In this document: piece by piece, positions 1 to 13,671 of the stretch
Layout of the letters: each line of letters starts with the position of its first letter
How positions within the stretch are numbered: position 1 is the stretch's first letter
DNA from: Congeria kusceri
Lineage: Eukaryota > Mollusca > Bivalvia > Myida > Dreissenidae
Direction: 5' to 3'
DNA: 64,000 nucleotides
Assembly (NCBI GenBank): GCA_027627225.1
Contig: CM051034.1
Span: 20,320,480 to 20,384,479, forward strand
Notes under the pieces: model-generated
Told to the model about the DNA's origin: nothing
What the model saw: only the letters and a program-made list of their open reading frames with translations
Database searches by the model: none
Position numbers and translations under genes: made by a program

Positions 1-380
1 AGAGGAGATCACCTTGACAGTATTCCGGGTAGCCAGGTCGTCAAATGTTTCGTAGATTGTTTTTTTGCTGGGAAGATTCAGTGTGGAAAAATACTATTGT
101 ATACCGTGTAGCAGGAGAGATCACTGGGATTTATTTTGACGAATATCGCGTAGAAGAGGGATCAATGTGAAGAAAATAGTATAGAAGAGGTGATCTCTGT
201 AAGAAATATCTCGTACCAAATAAGATAAGTGTGATGAATATCGCGTAGCAGGGCAGATCGTTTTTAGGAATACCACATAGATGCGAAGATCAACTAGATG
301 AACATCGCGCAGAAGATCGTATTACGAGGAAAACAGTAGCACAGGAGATCACTGTTATGAATATCGCGCAACAGAGAAGT
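1..380. repeat. Degenerate tandem repeat around GAATATCGCGTAGCAG
   Basis: Diverged units combine GAATATCGCGTAG, AGRAGAGATCACT and GTGA motifs at intervals of roughly 30-45 bp. The array runs off the left edge of the window. No coding potential. Confidence 0.6.
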
Positions 381-504
381 TATTGTTACAGTTTGTATCA
401 AGGTTACATGCAGTTAAGATTAATGCATAAACCTGTTGGAAGCCAGCGACGAAGTAAGTGTGTTGTTCTTGTAGAATTCTAACGACGGTGAAACTCCAGA
501 TCCA

Positions 505-790
505 GTGCAAACTGCATTGCAGTAAACCTGGAATATAGAAAAGGAATGTAAGAGAGTTCAAAACGCATTATAGTACACCTGGAATATCGAAAATGAATTA
601 AGGAATGCAATACGCATTGTAGTACACCTGGAATATAGACAAGGAATGGGAGAGTTCAATAATCATTGTAGTAAATCTAGAATATTACCAAGGAATGAAA
701 TTGTGCAATACGCATTACAGTACACCTGGAATATAGATAAGGAATGAAAGTTTGGTATACCCGTTATAGAACATCTGGAATATGCACAAT
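505..790. repeat. Degenerate tandem repeat, about 58-bp unit, five copies
   Basis: Units share GCATTRTAGTACACCTGGAA, then TATAGAMAAGGAATG. Spacing is 45-65 bp. Confidence 0.7.
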
Positions 791-1918
791 TACAGGTTAC
801 TCAGCGGACAGTTGACGCTACCGGCGTGTTCTAAGAATTCAACAAGAACTAAATGCATCGCAAAACTAACGTCACTACATACACAACGGTGAACTATTGA
901 ACAAAATCGTAATTAACTATACGACAATACGGACAAAGTTTAACACGCACTACTGTGATGACGTCATCAATGGAAAAATAAATCATTCGTACTCAATTAT
1001 TGTAATGCTTTTCAAATAAATGCACTAAACTTCAGTATACACCGATATGTTCATAGTTGCAAACGTTTCTACAAAAGTTTGGAACACACTTTAGTTGCTA
1101 TCTACACAACTTTGAACATGTCAATTTCAATATACAATTCCTTAATGGCGTCTCAAAACAATTCGGTGTCGCGTGTTCTTCGAATAAATCTATCGGTACG
1201 GTCAATTTGTGTGCTCCTTTTTAATAATATATACATTAACATATGTGTAATCTGTGTATTCATATTGAATAAAAAGGTCATGCCTCACTACGAAATGTAT
1301 GTAATATGGTATTATCCAGTCAACTTTTTTTAACTGTTCATGAACTCGTGTAATTGCCGGTTCAGCCAAATCAACGCTGCTCTTAATTTGTATCATAAAA
1401 TTTGCTGGATTGATGTAATGTTTAGAGAATCTTGGTATGATAAATACTGCCTTGCTGTGTGTAATGTATCAGGCAGTATTCTGTTTTTCTCTTTAACAAT
1501 GTCTTTTACGCCTGATTTCCTGAAACATAAACACTTAAAAAAAAAAATAGAACCAACGAGTCAGAGCGTCAAGTAACTTGCCCTTGCAAATACATGCGGT
1601 TGCATAAACATTCATTCACTGATCGTAATACAGTACATGCATATTTAAAATTGTTACAATCAAGCTTATCAGATATGAAATTTCCGTTATGTGTTTTTCG
1701 TTTACGTACGTCAACACGTTCTTTTTTTGTCTATATTGTAAAATGTTTGCACAAGCCTTACATTTCGGAATGTGTGTTTTGTATTTCTTCATCTTATTCA
1801 ATATGAATTAGAAATTAAACAAGTTATGTTTGCCTGAAATGAACGACCACATAACATGGGTGATTGAATACTGACCTAGGTCAGTTTGAATATCGATTGA
1901 TATCAATGGATACCATTA
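791..1918. other. No gene recognised
   Basis: AT-rich sequence with only short frames; none resembles a known protein and none shows convincing splice context. Confidence 0.5.
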
Positions 1919-1922
1919 TAAA

Positions 1923-2183
1923 TAGGAGGCGTGTCGAGGGAAAACCGGGCTTAATGCAAGTGCGTAAAGTGTCATCCCAGATTAGCCTGTGCAGTCCGCA
2001 CAGGTTAATCATGGACAACACTTTCCGCTTTTATGGTATTTTCTGTTTAAAACAAGTCCCTTCTAAACATAAATCCACTGTAGGCGGGAAGTGCCGTCTT
2101 GGATTAGCCTGTGTACAATCTAATGCGGGACGACACTTTGCGCACATGAAGTAAGCTCGGTTTTCCCTCGCCACGCCCTCATA
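1923..2183. mobile_element. Short palindromic MITE, copy 1
   Basis: Ends are inverted repeats: GGAGGCGTGTCGAGGGAAAA on the left and the complement of TTTTCCCTCGCCACGCCCTC on the right. The interior holds GATTAGCCTGTGCAGTCCGC and CTTTCCGCTTTTATGGTATT. The same element occurs at 12706-12937 and 61702-61928. It has no coding capacity and is non-autonomous. Confidence 0.85.
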
Positions 2184-2189
2184 TAAACA

Positions 2190-5100
2190 TTGTGAAGCTC
2201 CAGCCGCATCAGCAGAAACACAATGTCATTTATTAAAGTAACCAAAACAACACAGCACAATACAAAAACACGTTACACATAACACAAATATGAATAATAT
2301 TGGGGTCACCGCTGTAAAACGGTCAAATATAAGCGTTGTTGTTTTTTTTAAAATCCTACCTGGTTGAGTCGACCGCTCCTGGCCCGTACGTAGCCCCCGT
2401 CTGGTATTTCGAACCCTCTAAAGGTCACATTCAACGCGCAATTCGGGTCAATGGACAAAAAAGCATCTGCTGAGAAAGAAGACCTTACGCAAACTCTTAC
2501 ATATGTGTACACAGTGCATGAAGTACCACGCGACAAGGAAAGGTTAGTGTGACAATATAGAAGTATATTATTATTTACGAGATAATAATACATATAATAT
2601 TAAGTAAGACACATACCACCAATGTATATCTTTTATAAGTGTTTGATATTCATATGTTTGCTGTATTTAAGAACGCATGTTTGTTCAAGTAATATTGAAT
2701 ATATAGACAATAAGAAAATTGTTCGTATGCCCCCGTATTATGTTCACTTTCAGTATAATTTAATATTTGACAAAATACGTATAGTATGAGTGGCTCAATA
2801 TGTATTTCGTCGCCATTTTAAGGTAGCAACATTATAATGGATCAGTGTTATTGTGTCTTTAAATACACTAACCATAACCCCAGTTAATTTTGCAGTATGT
2901 AACATTCCGGCGCCATTGAACTCAAACGTTAGCATTTTTGCCACGAAGCAAATTTTTAAAGCAAAATATAAACTTACCGATATAAACGATACAGTGAAAT
3001 ATTCGTATAAAACGCAACATTATGGCTGTTTGTATTCGTATTGAAACAAAGCGTAACTTCGTCTCAATCTTTACGGAATTATCAATTAAGAATGCCGGCA
3101 CTTGGGATGCAGGTTTTATATAAAGTCTTATTTTCCGGTGTCGGGAACTCGACGAGAGGTTATCAGAGTGTTACATAAGCATGACCTAATATTTTGGTGT
3201 AGTTACTAACTGCCTAATTATGTTCTTGTAGTCCTTAAAAAAACTGTTTTAAATAGAGTGCAAACGACTTTAGGAGATATGTATTCAGTAGGAGTAAAAA
3301 TGCAACAACAATAAAAGTATGCACGATAATAATTTTCGAATGCAAGCCAGACCAAGCGCGAAACAGGCGATTTTTTAGTCCCGAAATAAAGAGCTATTTA
3401 CCGTCGAATATTTTGTAACAATAAGTTTGATTAGTTTGTCTAACTGTATTTGTATTTGTTTCTATACAATTACATTTTAGTTTATCTTAATATGGTTTGT
3501 TTATAATAATGTTTGATAAATTTATACACAATGTATAGTCCCCAATGTATACATACGTTTTTTGCTCATTTCACTTATTACGCAATGCTAAATTCTTCAC
3601 AGACTATACAGTGCCAATTTGTCAATGATAAGCTTATTATTCAGTAGCCTTGGAAACACTTTTATTTTGCAGTTATTGTGAAATTAAGCCAATAAATTTT
3701 GATACATAAATGAAAGGAAGCAAAAAAACTGGCGTTATAGGAATAGTGTCGTATTGGACTCGTACCAATGCACTAAAATAATCAAAGCGTAGAAACGCTC
3801 AAAGAAAACTGCCTTAACAAAAACTCGCTGTTTTTTTCTCTTGAATATTACCACATTTTTCAGTGGTTAATTAATATAGTATCAAATCTATTTGCTATAA
3901 CAAATGGTTTTCATTGGCGTGACTAATCTATTTTATATTTTATAAAAATCGTCTATATTCCTGGAAGATGAAACTATATATATTACGGTAAGTTTGCATC
4001 ATATTTTTGAATCAACGTAACACTGTTTGTGTTGTCTAGTATACGTATGACGATGTAATAATTATTCTTAATTTATTAGCAAAATATCATAAAAATACCC
4101 ACAATTTATTCATTTACACATTTAATTTCAGCTTCAAAACTTCTTTCATCTCTTCAGAACAAGCTAAACGAATGTTGTAGATTTTTTATTAATTTTATTA
4201 ATATTACGTTACCGCCAGTTAATTATCAAACGCAGTCCGCTGTCCTTTTTTATTATCGAACTTTATCAATTATATTCAGTTCTTCGAGTTCTTATCAAAC
4301 AAGTTCTTAACTATTCATTTCTCTACAGTTCTTAAAAGAAGTCCCACTACCTTTTTAACGGCAGCTCTTTTATACTAAGCTGGACGACGACAGATTTCCA
4401 AAAACGTCAACCCGCCAGATGTTACGACTTTAATTGTTTGAAGTGTGAGAGTGCACTGACAATTCATAAATATTGGGATGGTTTTCTGTATAAGTTTGCC
4501 AAATGATATAAAATGGCATAACGGTTTGACGAATATTCATGTAGGAATTTTGCAGCAGCCTTTGTTTCTACATATCAAGTAATTTTCCTTCGTAACCATG
4601 TGCATGTTATACGTGCATTGTTGCAGGCGAGTCAATACACTGTCACTGCGAGACAACATCCATTAAAAAGCCACCAAAAATTAATAATTATTAACTTATA
4701 ACGGATAAGTAAACATAATACCCACTATGTTACAATATGTTTAATATTGTGTTTATTCTAAAGTACTTTTTTAAATATTTTTTCCGATATGTTACGGTTA
4801 ATATTCAATATACATAATGTGCTTGTTTGATAAGTAATTGTGAAGTCAGTATTTGGCCATTCTGGGGCAAAGAAATCTTCTTAGAGATTACCCAATTGTT
4901 TACCACCTGCTTTATAAAAAGGAGCATACTTGACAAACATATTTATGCACAAAAAAATAGTTAATTTATGCTGAAAGGGATTGACTCCCTTGCTTCCAGA
5001 GTTGGGTTGTGTTATTGTTTAGTTTGTTAAACGATGTATAGACAGTTATTTTATGTTTATGAAACTATGTATTTTAAACTCTTAGATTTCAGTTGCCTCA

Positions 5101-5950
5101 ACAGCAAACCCCTAGTAGCAGTACCTTTCAGCAATACTCACCCATTCTGGTGAATGAAGTGCCGTCCCTGCAGGTAATTCAAGCGAATCAACATTACAAA
5201 GAAAGTATATACGCATAGCAGCTGTCGAAAAGGCGTCATCATTAATAGAAGTTTAGAGATTATACTTAAGACTTAGTGTGTCAAAAGGTCAAACGATTGA
5301 ATCAACTAAAACAATACAGTCAGCCGGATTTAGAGATTCAACCAGAGGGGAAAATAAGGTGCGGGCAATTTTAAATTGAATTAAACCAGAAACAATATAT
5401 GAGCTTTGAGAGAATAAAAGCTTCAATGATAAAACGCTTTTACATGCAGTGACAACAGTTATGTTGATGACAGTGATTACTTTATTTATTTAAAGACATG
5501 AACAGAACTAATGTGATGCTAAACGTTTGATAAATTTCATCATTGTAACAGTTTTATAATATAGAAAACAATTATACCCAACGACAACCGCGTCAGTGCT
5601 GGTATTGTTCGTGTTTTCGTATTGCAATATAATTTATGGACAAAATCAATGTCAATGCCTGAAATGTAGTACCGTACTAGAAGTATTTTTATTTAATGTT
5701 TAAATAACGGAAATAATACAGTGAAATTATTGCTATAGTGAACAACTATCGTGACTGTGAATATTACTTGAAATCTGTGTTGCTAGAACCCAGCTGGGTA
5801 TGTATATAAATATCGAAGAAAAATAAAAAATAAAACAGTTCGGTCTGAAAACGATCGGAACAAAAGTTTTTAATTTAAAAGTATTCTTATCAAAGATCTC
5901 CTTTTTAAATTGCAAATGTTAATACTTCCGCTGTGATTATGTATTTAAGT
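2190..5950. other. No gene recognised
   Basis: AT-rich sequence with stops in all frames at short intervals. No splice-linked frames, RNA genes or clear repeats were seen. Confidence 0.5.
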
Positions 5951-5954
5951 TCAA

Positions 5955-6268
5955 TGTATATAGAGAATACATGGTTGGTGCCGGGATGGAGAAAGTTTAT
6001 CCGGTGAGGCTTAGAAAATGAAAATAGGGCGAGCTTTAGCGAGTCCTATTTTTGTTTTCGGGCCGAACCGGATAAACTTTCTCCTTCCCGGCACCTACCG
6101 TGTATTCTATTTATCCTGATTTCTATTCAATTAAATTTAAAAACACCAAACACTAAAGTTTTACATTTAAAAAAATAATTCTAGACGGGCCTCGACCTAA
6201 TAACTCGCTTGCATGAATGCGTACTACCAGGAAAACATAGTTCTCTACTTCTTAGTCACCTTTTTCAA
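5955..6268. mobile_element. Foldback MITE, copy 1
   Basis: The arms pair as inverted repeats: AGAATACATGGTTGGTGCCG, GGAGAAAGTTTATCCGGT on the left, and ACCGGATAAACTTTCTCC, CGGCACCTACCGTGTATTCT on the right, around GGGCGAGCTTTAGCGAGTCC. Homology with the copy at 41047-41361 continues through TTCTAGACGGGCCTC to about 6268. A third copy is split by a LINE at 56515-57815. Non-coding. Confidence 0.85.
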
Positions 6269-6651
6269 AAATATATATACTCGGATAGTTGTGGGTGGAG
6301 GACAGTGTAACTGAAAGTGAAATAAATCATAAAATGTTTAGTTCTACGTTAAAATTTTGATAACTTTTTTCATTTCTTTTCATCGGAAATTAATATAAAA
6401 GATTATTTCTTTGATGAATATGCTCTTTTGGTTGACCAAAGAAAGTCTATCCACAAAGAATAACCCGCTTGCATCAGATTCAAGTGTGTTGAAATGGAAT
6501 GGAACTGGAAGGAAGTTGTTGTTAACCAGTCAAATGGAATGTGAGGACAAACAACTCATTTGTTTTTTAACTCTGTTAAACTAGACAACACAAAGTTTGT
6601 ATCGATGAAAAACTCAGGTAAGTAGACTTTATGCTGTATCATTCTCGACAA

Positions 6652-6733
6652 TGTTGTTATCCGGCGCGTAGGAATACCTATTGACGGTATATCACAGTCA
6701 CGTGATCTAATGCCGGATATCAACAAGTTTATA
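6652..6733. repeat. Small inverted repeat
   Basis: GTTGTTATCCGGC and GCCGGATATCAAC are 13-bp arms with one mismatch, about 55 bp apart. This may be a tiny MITE or chance. Confidence 0.35.
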
Positions 6734-6734
6734 C

Positions 6735-7880
6735 GGTCACCGCTTTATTAGGTCACTGTTTGGGTTAGTAGCAGGATAAATATACATATACACATGTCCG
6801 ACGTCAGTGGTTAGTAACTTTGATGTATAGTCATAATTAGTGTATATTAAATGTATAATGTATGCTTACATCTTTGTATACTGAAGGCGTAATTATTTTA
6901 GCGGGGCCAAACTTAAGCGTTCTGGCGTTATTTTTCAAAATGCGAAATATTGGCGTGTACATGAATAAGCGCTTTCGTGTTACCTCTTACATATAATATT
7001 AGCGCTCTGATGGATCTGACATTTTACCAAAAAACGAAACTCGCAGTAAATCTTCGTAAGATGTTGAATTGATAAACATATATCGAAAATCCGATAATAG
7101 CCCAATTATACGATTAAGCTGGTTTGCAATTCATCGTTACTTACTCGCAAGTGCGAAAACGTTAATTGTTAACATAAATGTATGATGGCTTGAACAAACA
7201 TTTCAATAATTATATGTTTCTATTACTAGTAGCTAATATAAACTTAAATTATTTTGCTATGTGTATGGTGTTAGAAAAAAAATAGTTTGAAACAAATAAT
7301 ACATCTATTGTATGTATTAAATTGAAACTAGTAATAAGAAGTTACCTTTGGAATAAAATTGAGCCATTATTTAATCAAAGAAATATTCCCGCTTGCCAAA
7401 TAAATATGTAGGAAAATATTTACAAACTGACGCCTTCTACTTTTGAAAATAACTACTTCAACCGCACATTACATTGTGTCAATATCGTATTATAAAATAT
7501 AAATTATTTCAATGTTCCTAACAATTTATATAGAATTATCTGAATAAACGTTTTTTTAATAATGTACAATGAATTTCGATATAATATTGTAAATTTATCC
7601 ACATCTGAGCCTTATCACAGTTTCTACAGTGAGCTAAACCGGAACTTGGTGATATGTACACCGCTGATCAGTTAATTGCCAACTGCTGAAAACGCAGTAA
7701 GTGACACAATTTTTATTTTTATTTGACTTTGAGTCTGAATATAACGGATTTTAAACGTGTACGTTACTTATGATCCTATTTGTCACACATGTGGGACTGG
7801 ATATAACATTATTAAAACTTGTATGTTAATTATTGTCCTATTTGTCGCACATGTGCTTTGTGATTTGTGTAGAAAGTGTG
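6735..7880. other. No gene recognised
   Basis: AT-rich, no recognisable frame. A loosely repeated motif ACTTRTGATCCTATTTGTC occurs at about 7766-7850. Confidence 0.45.
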
Positions 7881-7884
7881 TTGT

Positions 7885-9348
7885 CGTTGATAATTCAGTA
7901 GTTGATCACGGCAAATAAGTGGAAACGATGATAATTCAGTAGTTGATCACGGCAAATAAGTGGAAACGATGATAATTCAGTAGTTGATCACGGCAAATCA
8001 GTGGAAACGATGATAATTCAGTAGTTGATCACGGCAAATCAGTGGAAACGATGATAATTCAGTAGTTGATCACGGCAAATCAGTGGAAACGTTGATAATT
8101 CAGTAGTTGATCACGGCAAATCAGTGGAAACGATGATAATTCAGTAGTTGATCACGGCAAATCCGTGGAAACGATGATAATTCAGTAGTTGATCACGGCA
8201 AATCAGTGGAAACGATGATAATTCAGTAGTTGATCACGGCAAATCAGTGGAAACGATGATAATTCAGTAGTTGATCACGGCAAATCAGTGGAAACGATGA
8301 TAATTCAGTAGTTGATCACGGCAAATAAGTGGAAACGATGATAATTCAGTAGTTGATCAATAAGTGGAAACGATGATAATTCAGTAGTTGATCAATAAGT
8401 GGAAACGATGATAATTCAGTAGTTGATCACGGCAAATCAGTGGAAACGATAATAATTCAGTAGTTGATCACGGCAAATCAGTGGAAACGATGATAATTCA
8501 GTAGTTGATCACGGCAAATAAGAGGCAAATAAGTGGAAACGATGATAATTCAGTAGTTGATCACGGCAAATAAGAGGAAACGATGATAATTCAGTAGTTG
8601 ATCACGGCAAATCAGTGGAAACGATGATAATTCAGTAGTTGATCACGGCAAATCAGTGGAAACGATGATAATTCAGTAGTTGATCACGGCAAATCAGTGG
8701 AAACGATGATAATTCAGTAGTTGATCACGGCAAATCAGTGGAAACGATGATAATTCAGTAGTTGATCACGGCAAATCAGTGGAAACGATGATAATTCAGT
8801 AGTTGATCACGGCAAATCAGTGGAAACGATGATAATTCAGTAGTTGATCACGGCAAATCAGTGGAAACGATGATAATTCAGTAGTTGATCACGGCAAATC
8901 AGTGGAAACGATGATAATTCAGTAGTTGATCACGGCAAATAAGAGGAAACGATGATAATTCAGTAGTTGATCACGGCAAATCAGTGGAAACGATGATAAT
9001 TCAGTAGTTGATCACGGCAAATCAGTGGAAACGATGATAATTCAGTAGTTGATCACGGCAAATCAGTGGAAACGATGATAATTCAGTAGTTGATCACGGC
9101 AAATCAGTGGAAACGATGATAATTCAGTAGTTGATCAATAAGTGGAAACGATGATAATTCAGTAGTTGATCACGGCAAATCAGTGGAAACGATGATAATT
9201 CAGTAGTTGATCACGGCAAATCAGTGGAAACGATGATAATTCAGTAGTTGATCACGGCAAATCAGTGGAAACGATGATAATTCAGTAGTTGATCACGGCA
9301 AATCAGTGGAAACGATGATAATTCAGTAGTTGATCACGGCAAATATGC
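7885..9348. repeat. 41-bp minisatellite, about 35 copies
   Basis: Unit: GATAATTCAGTAGTTGATCA, CGGCAAATCAGTGGAAACGA, T. Units differ mainly at one position (AATCAGTGG versus AATAAGTGG or AAGAGG). Three shortened units lack the CGGCAA block (near 8357, 8392 and 9137). Homogeneity points to recent expansion. There are no spacers between units, so this is not a CRISPR array. Confidence 0.95.
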
Positions 9349-9595
9349 TCAAACGATCGAAAAAGAAATTGAAGTAATGTCCATGTAGTTCTTTTGTATT
9401 CGCGTAAATGTGTAAAACTGTGTGTTGCTTTACAACTATAAACACTCATTACACTATAAACATTAATTAATAACGGATTATGTTTGTAAAATCAAAGATA
9501 TTTACCGTTTAATTCAGTCACTGTTTGTTGATTGACTGTATTTATATGCGTTATTTATTTCCCTTTCAAGTTTATCAAAATTGAATATACTGCTG

Positions 9596-9966
9596 CTAGA
9601 TAACTTGTAAAATGGAACCAGTAAATATATAAAAGTAGTCAGCAAAACTATAGTCCCAATACGTTTCTTGGTGTTGAACGTACACTTCGTCTCCTCAGAG
9701 GCGCATGCATCCCAGCCAGTATCTCCTGCCAGTATCCTCCCTGCAATAATTCCGTTGTTCATTAGTTGAAGTACAACGTAATTACCGTGTGCAGAACAGG
9801 AGGATACGGAAAACATGTAAGTGCCGTTAACGGATGCAATAAACACTCCCACGTTTATGGTCGGCGTTGCCAAGGTTCAACTGCACATCGTCATAAATGA
9901 TGCACTGAATCTGTCCAGGATGAAAGGAAGTGGTCAGCTTAGCTTTAAATGCAATTGGTTGGATGT
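9596..9966 (-). pseudogene. C1q domain exon 2, frameshifted pseudogene
   Basis: The exon has an acceptor (TTATTTTAG) at 9967-9968 and begins with a C1q N-terminus (QPIAFKAKLTTS..., YDDVQLNLGNA). The frame breaks just after NLGNADHK, near 9858, by a net 1-2 nt change, then resumes as GVFIASVNGTYMFSVSSCS...LAGDTGWDACASE. A deletion then joins CASE directly to GDEVYVQH, removing about ten residues of the SETTVTELNAG strand and changing frame again. The tail continues to ILQVI and a TAG stop at 9596-9598. No first exon was recognised between 10 and 12.7 kb. It is a decayed member of the cluster, same orientation as most others. Confidence 0.85.
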
Positions 9967-10549
9967 CTAAAATAAACAAAATAGGCATGCATTGAGGGCC
10001 ACTATGGTGTCATCTTAATAAGTAGCGTTGTTTTATAAACGATGAATTGAAATAAAAGTAGACTAAATAAACTTACCTAGTATAAATATCATTTAAAATG
10101 AAGATCTGAATCGCCATGTTTAACAAATGTGACCCTAATCGGATTTTATTCATGATTAAAAAAAATAAATAATTGCGCTTATAAACTTGAGAACACTGTC
10201 TTCTGATACACAGACACACCTAAAAAAATCGACGAAGTGGCAATTATTTCATCTGACCTAGCAACCTAGTTTTCTTCAGAAGACCGATAATTTACTATAA
10301 ATTAAGGTTCCCATAGCTTTAAGAAGCTTTTTTTCATATATTATTTGAGCAAGCGATACATAGTTTGACTGAAGATGACCCATATTTACTGGAACATAGA
10401 TTTCATGCAGTTTGATAATCTGAGTGAGGTTCGTAGTTTATAAAACAGTTGAACAAATGAACCATATTTGAAATGGATCCATATTATCTATGTGAAGGAA
10501 CTGCAAACATTTCAACCTGATCAGATAAAACAAATGAAGCCGCTAGAGC

Positions 10550-10657
10550 TTAAATGCCGCTTCAAAGGTTAAAAAAGACTACTGCCATCCGCTTCAAAGG
10601 TTGGTAAAGAGACTACTGCCATCCGCTTCAAAGGTGGGAAAAGAGACTACTGCCATT
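10550..10657. repeat. Tandem repeat, about 38-bp unit, three copies
   Basis: CCGCTTCAAAGGT followed by AAAGAGACTACTGCCAT, three imperfect units. Confidence 0.75.
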
Positions 10658-11410
10658 TTTTTTTGACCGGACATGACCTTTATATTACAATAAACTAGAT
10701 TTCATGGAGGATAACAAGCTGATCAGGTTCAACCTGAACTGATAAAAAGTTTTGCTTTTTAATCGAGTGTCAAAATTTCATATAAAAATAACCCGCTACA
10801 GAGTAAACGCCACTTAACAGCCTTATTAGCCTGATATAGTTTTACCTGTAAATGAAAAAGTGATCAAAGCAAGTGAAAATTGACGTAATTTGCACTCAGA
10901 CACACACTTTCTAACAGTTTTTCACGACACATTACTTAATTTATCCTTTTTGTGTAATATCGTAACAAAACCTTTCTATTCGAACTTTAATTAGTAAGTT
11001 TTGAAATAGAACGAGCGTGACTCCCGTTGATTATATGGCCTCCGGAACAGGATTACAATGCTAGCTTACTAACAAAACACATCCCAAAAATAACTATTAC
11101 ACTGACCATATAGATTGTTTTTAATCAGAATTTACTATTCTATATTTTGATAGATGATTTTAACCTACTTATTAGGCTAACAATAGCTAGTATTACCGAA
11201 TTTGTAACAATTTCTATAAATATCGACATTATTATTTTGGTCATAAATTACCGAAGAGAATTATGACAACATTTTCGTGAGACTGTATCGTTAATAGTAT
11301 TTAAGACGAATACATACACTATGCAGGTGGTTATACTTTTGTGTTAGTTGAAAGTTGATTATTGACGTTGACAATACTGTTACAACAGGTGATCGTGAGG
11401 ATTTTTACTA

Positions 11411-11522
11411 ATAAACATAAGTTGGTTGTTTCATCAGTACAAGCAAAATAAACATAAGTTGGTTGTTTCATCAGTACAAGCAAAATAAACATAAGTTGGT
11501 TGTTTCATCAGTACAAGCAAAA
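11411..11522. repeat. 37-bp tandem repeat, three copies
   Basis: ATAAACATAAGTTGGTTGTT, TCATCAGTACAAGCAAA repeated with a 37-bp period and no differences seen. Confidence 0.9.
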
Positions 11523-12705
11523 AAGGTTTTATAGACCATTGCATTAACTAAAACATACAATCGTGAAGCATTTGTAATTGTTAAACTCTAGTGTTATCCC
11601 CTTGATCAATGGCAGAAGGCAAAACTATTGGTTTAATGCTTCTGTTGTTGTTTTTTATTGGTGTAAAGAACACGTATCACGGTATTAAGTCGTAGTTCCA
11701 TACAGACTGTGTATGTACACACGAATAAGACATGAAAAGTAATAAACAAAAAAACATGCAAGAATTAAACTCTTGACAAACATCAATGCGTGTAACTATG
11801 TGTATGCGACTGTGGGTGAGACGTCATGCAAGAACCATTTGCATAAAAGGAAGTATGCTATCGCGTGAAAGAAACCTTACGCATTGAAGTTTTGTATGAA
11901 ATAAAGTACATGAATTCAGACTTCTGAGCCGAATTCCAATTAACTGGTTCAATTAATGTTGTATAAACTTTTCCTTTCCGTAGTTATCGCAATGACCCCT
12001 GGCTTATTAGAAGGTATCAATGTGTATGTGTTGATTTAAACGAGAGCAAAGTTTCTATCTAATATGATCATCACCTCCAAGAAACATTTAGTTTGAATAC
12101 GTGCGAAAGTACAAAATATAGGAGACGATAATTTCCAGAGTAGACCATTCGTCTTAAGAGCCCTGTGCCCAGTGTGAAACACCGATTACATTGCCCATCG
12201 GTTTATCGTCTCATGCGATAGGAAGAAATATTTATAAAATACGAACGTGAATTTATCAATTTTTTTGTATGTACAGGAATAGTCTGATACAATCAGTGAA
12301 CTAGTTTCAAAACGGTATGCCAGTTCACTAATATTATTCCTTGGTATGTCATATAATCTAGACAAAACATTATCATTTGATTTAGAAGTGATGTTTCTTT
12401 TATTATATTATTTGTCCATGTGTTTTGTTGCTTTATAAAGATGTCTTAAACTAGCAAACATTGAATTTATGGGGTTTTATTGTTTATTGACACTCAGACA
12501 ATATAACATTTCTGTAGTTTGAAGTATACCGTTGTTATTGCTGTATTCGGTATATGTATTATTCGCCTAATTAGAATGGCAAACATATATTGATCATCTG
12601 CCTGTGTATTGGAGCCCAATTATGGCTAGCGAAAGCGATATGTTTCTACATATCATCCAAAGAACGCTGGTAGTCATTTCATAAAAGCGACGTGTTTAAC
12701 AAATA

Positions 12706-12937
12706 TGAGGCGTGTCGTGGGAATACCGGGCTTAATACATGTGTGTAAAGCGTCGTCCCGGATCAGCCTGTGCAGTCCGTACAGGCTAATCCGGGACGGT
12801 ACTTTCCGCTTTTATGGTATTTTCTATTTTAAGGAAGTTCTAAACATAAATCCACTGAAGGCGGAAAGTGCCGTCCTGGATCCGGGACGACGCTTTACGC
12901 ACATGCATTAAGCCCGGTTTTTCCTCGACACGCCTCA
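12706..12937. mobile_element. Short palindromic MITE, copy 2
   Basis: Ends TGAGGCGTGTCGTGGG and its near complement CCTCGACACGCCTCA, flanked by AT-rich ATA/TATA. It has the same interior blocks as the copy at 1923-2183. Confidence 0.88.
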
Positions 12938-13072
12938 TATATATTTTATTTTCAGTATTGCACATTATCGTTGGTAGCTTAAACAAGTCTCCAAAATTCA
13001 TTGTGTTATTAGCGTACTTTTCCGTTTCATAAGTTTAGATTTTTGGATACAGACATGAAAAAACGAATGCTT

Positions 13073-13476
13073 TTATATAACCTGCAACAGAGCAGCGGTA
13101 AAGCTGTTAAGTACATCCTCAGCTGTATCAATATAGTCACCAGATAAATAATGGTGTTGAACATACACTTCATCCCCAGCATTCAGTTCGACCACGGTTG
13201 TCTCAGACGAGCAGTCGCGATAGTCACGATCCCCCGCAAGTACTTTGCCAATCATGATTCCATTTCTCATTAGGTCAAGTACCATATAATGTCCATCGTA
13301 TGAACATACGGAGACAGAAAACAAGTAGACGCCTTTCAAGGGAGCAAGAAAACCACCAAGGTGTTGACGGTAGGCGTTACCAAGATTAAGCTGCACGTTG
13401 TCAAAGACGATGCGCTGATTTGGACCAGGGCTGATAGGCGAACTCAGGTGAGCTTTGAAGGCAACCGGTGGGTGAT
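13073..13476 (-). CDS. C1q domain exon 2, intact (gene with damaged exon 1)
   Basis: This 404-nt exon has the same length as the exon of the intact gene at 43658. The acceptor is CTTTTTAG at 13477-13478. It encodes an uninterrupted C1q domain: HPPVAFKAHLSS, NQRIVFDNVQLNLGNAYRQHLGGFLAPLKG, VLDLMRNGIMIGKVLAGD, CSSETTVVELNAGDEVYVQHH, LNSFTAALLQVI and stop. Every conserved block is in place, so selection may have acted on it recently. The partner exon 1 at about 13672-13800 keeps its coiled segment but its signal-peptide part is interrupted by a minisatellite, so a secreted product is doubtful unless another start is used. Confidence 0.8.
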
Positions 13477-13671
13477 CTAAAAAGAAATAATATCACGAAC
13501 AGAAAAGTACAAACACATACATATATATATATGTATGTACAACAAGCATCATTTATTCTATGCATTGGTAATTTATAGCACCCTCTCTTAATGTTTACGT
13601 CAGGGTTCGTTAAAATTATAATGTGTCGATACACAAATTTCCTATAATTACACTAAGAACTATGATCACAC

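Larger units (their letters stand above)
9970..12700. other. No gene recognised; two short tandem repeats inside
   Basis: AT-rich sequence without recognisable coding frames. It holds the short tandem arrays at 10550-10657 and 11411-11522. I looked for the missing exon 1 of the C1q relic at 9596-9966 and did not find one. Confidence 0.5.

Noticed and set aside
2360..2430. tRNA-like combination of TGGTTGAGTCG and TTTCGAACC
   Set aside because: Acceptor and T stems do not pair and box A is imperfect.
7885..9348. Regular 41-bp repeats that might suggest a CRISPR array
   Set aside because: Units are contiguous with no unique spacers, and the DNA is clearly animal.
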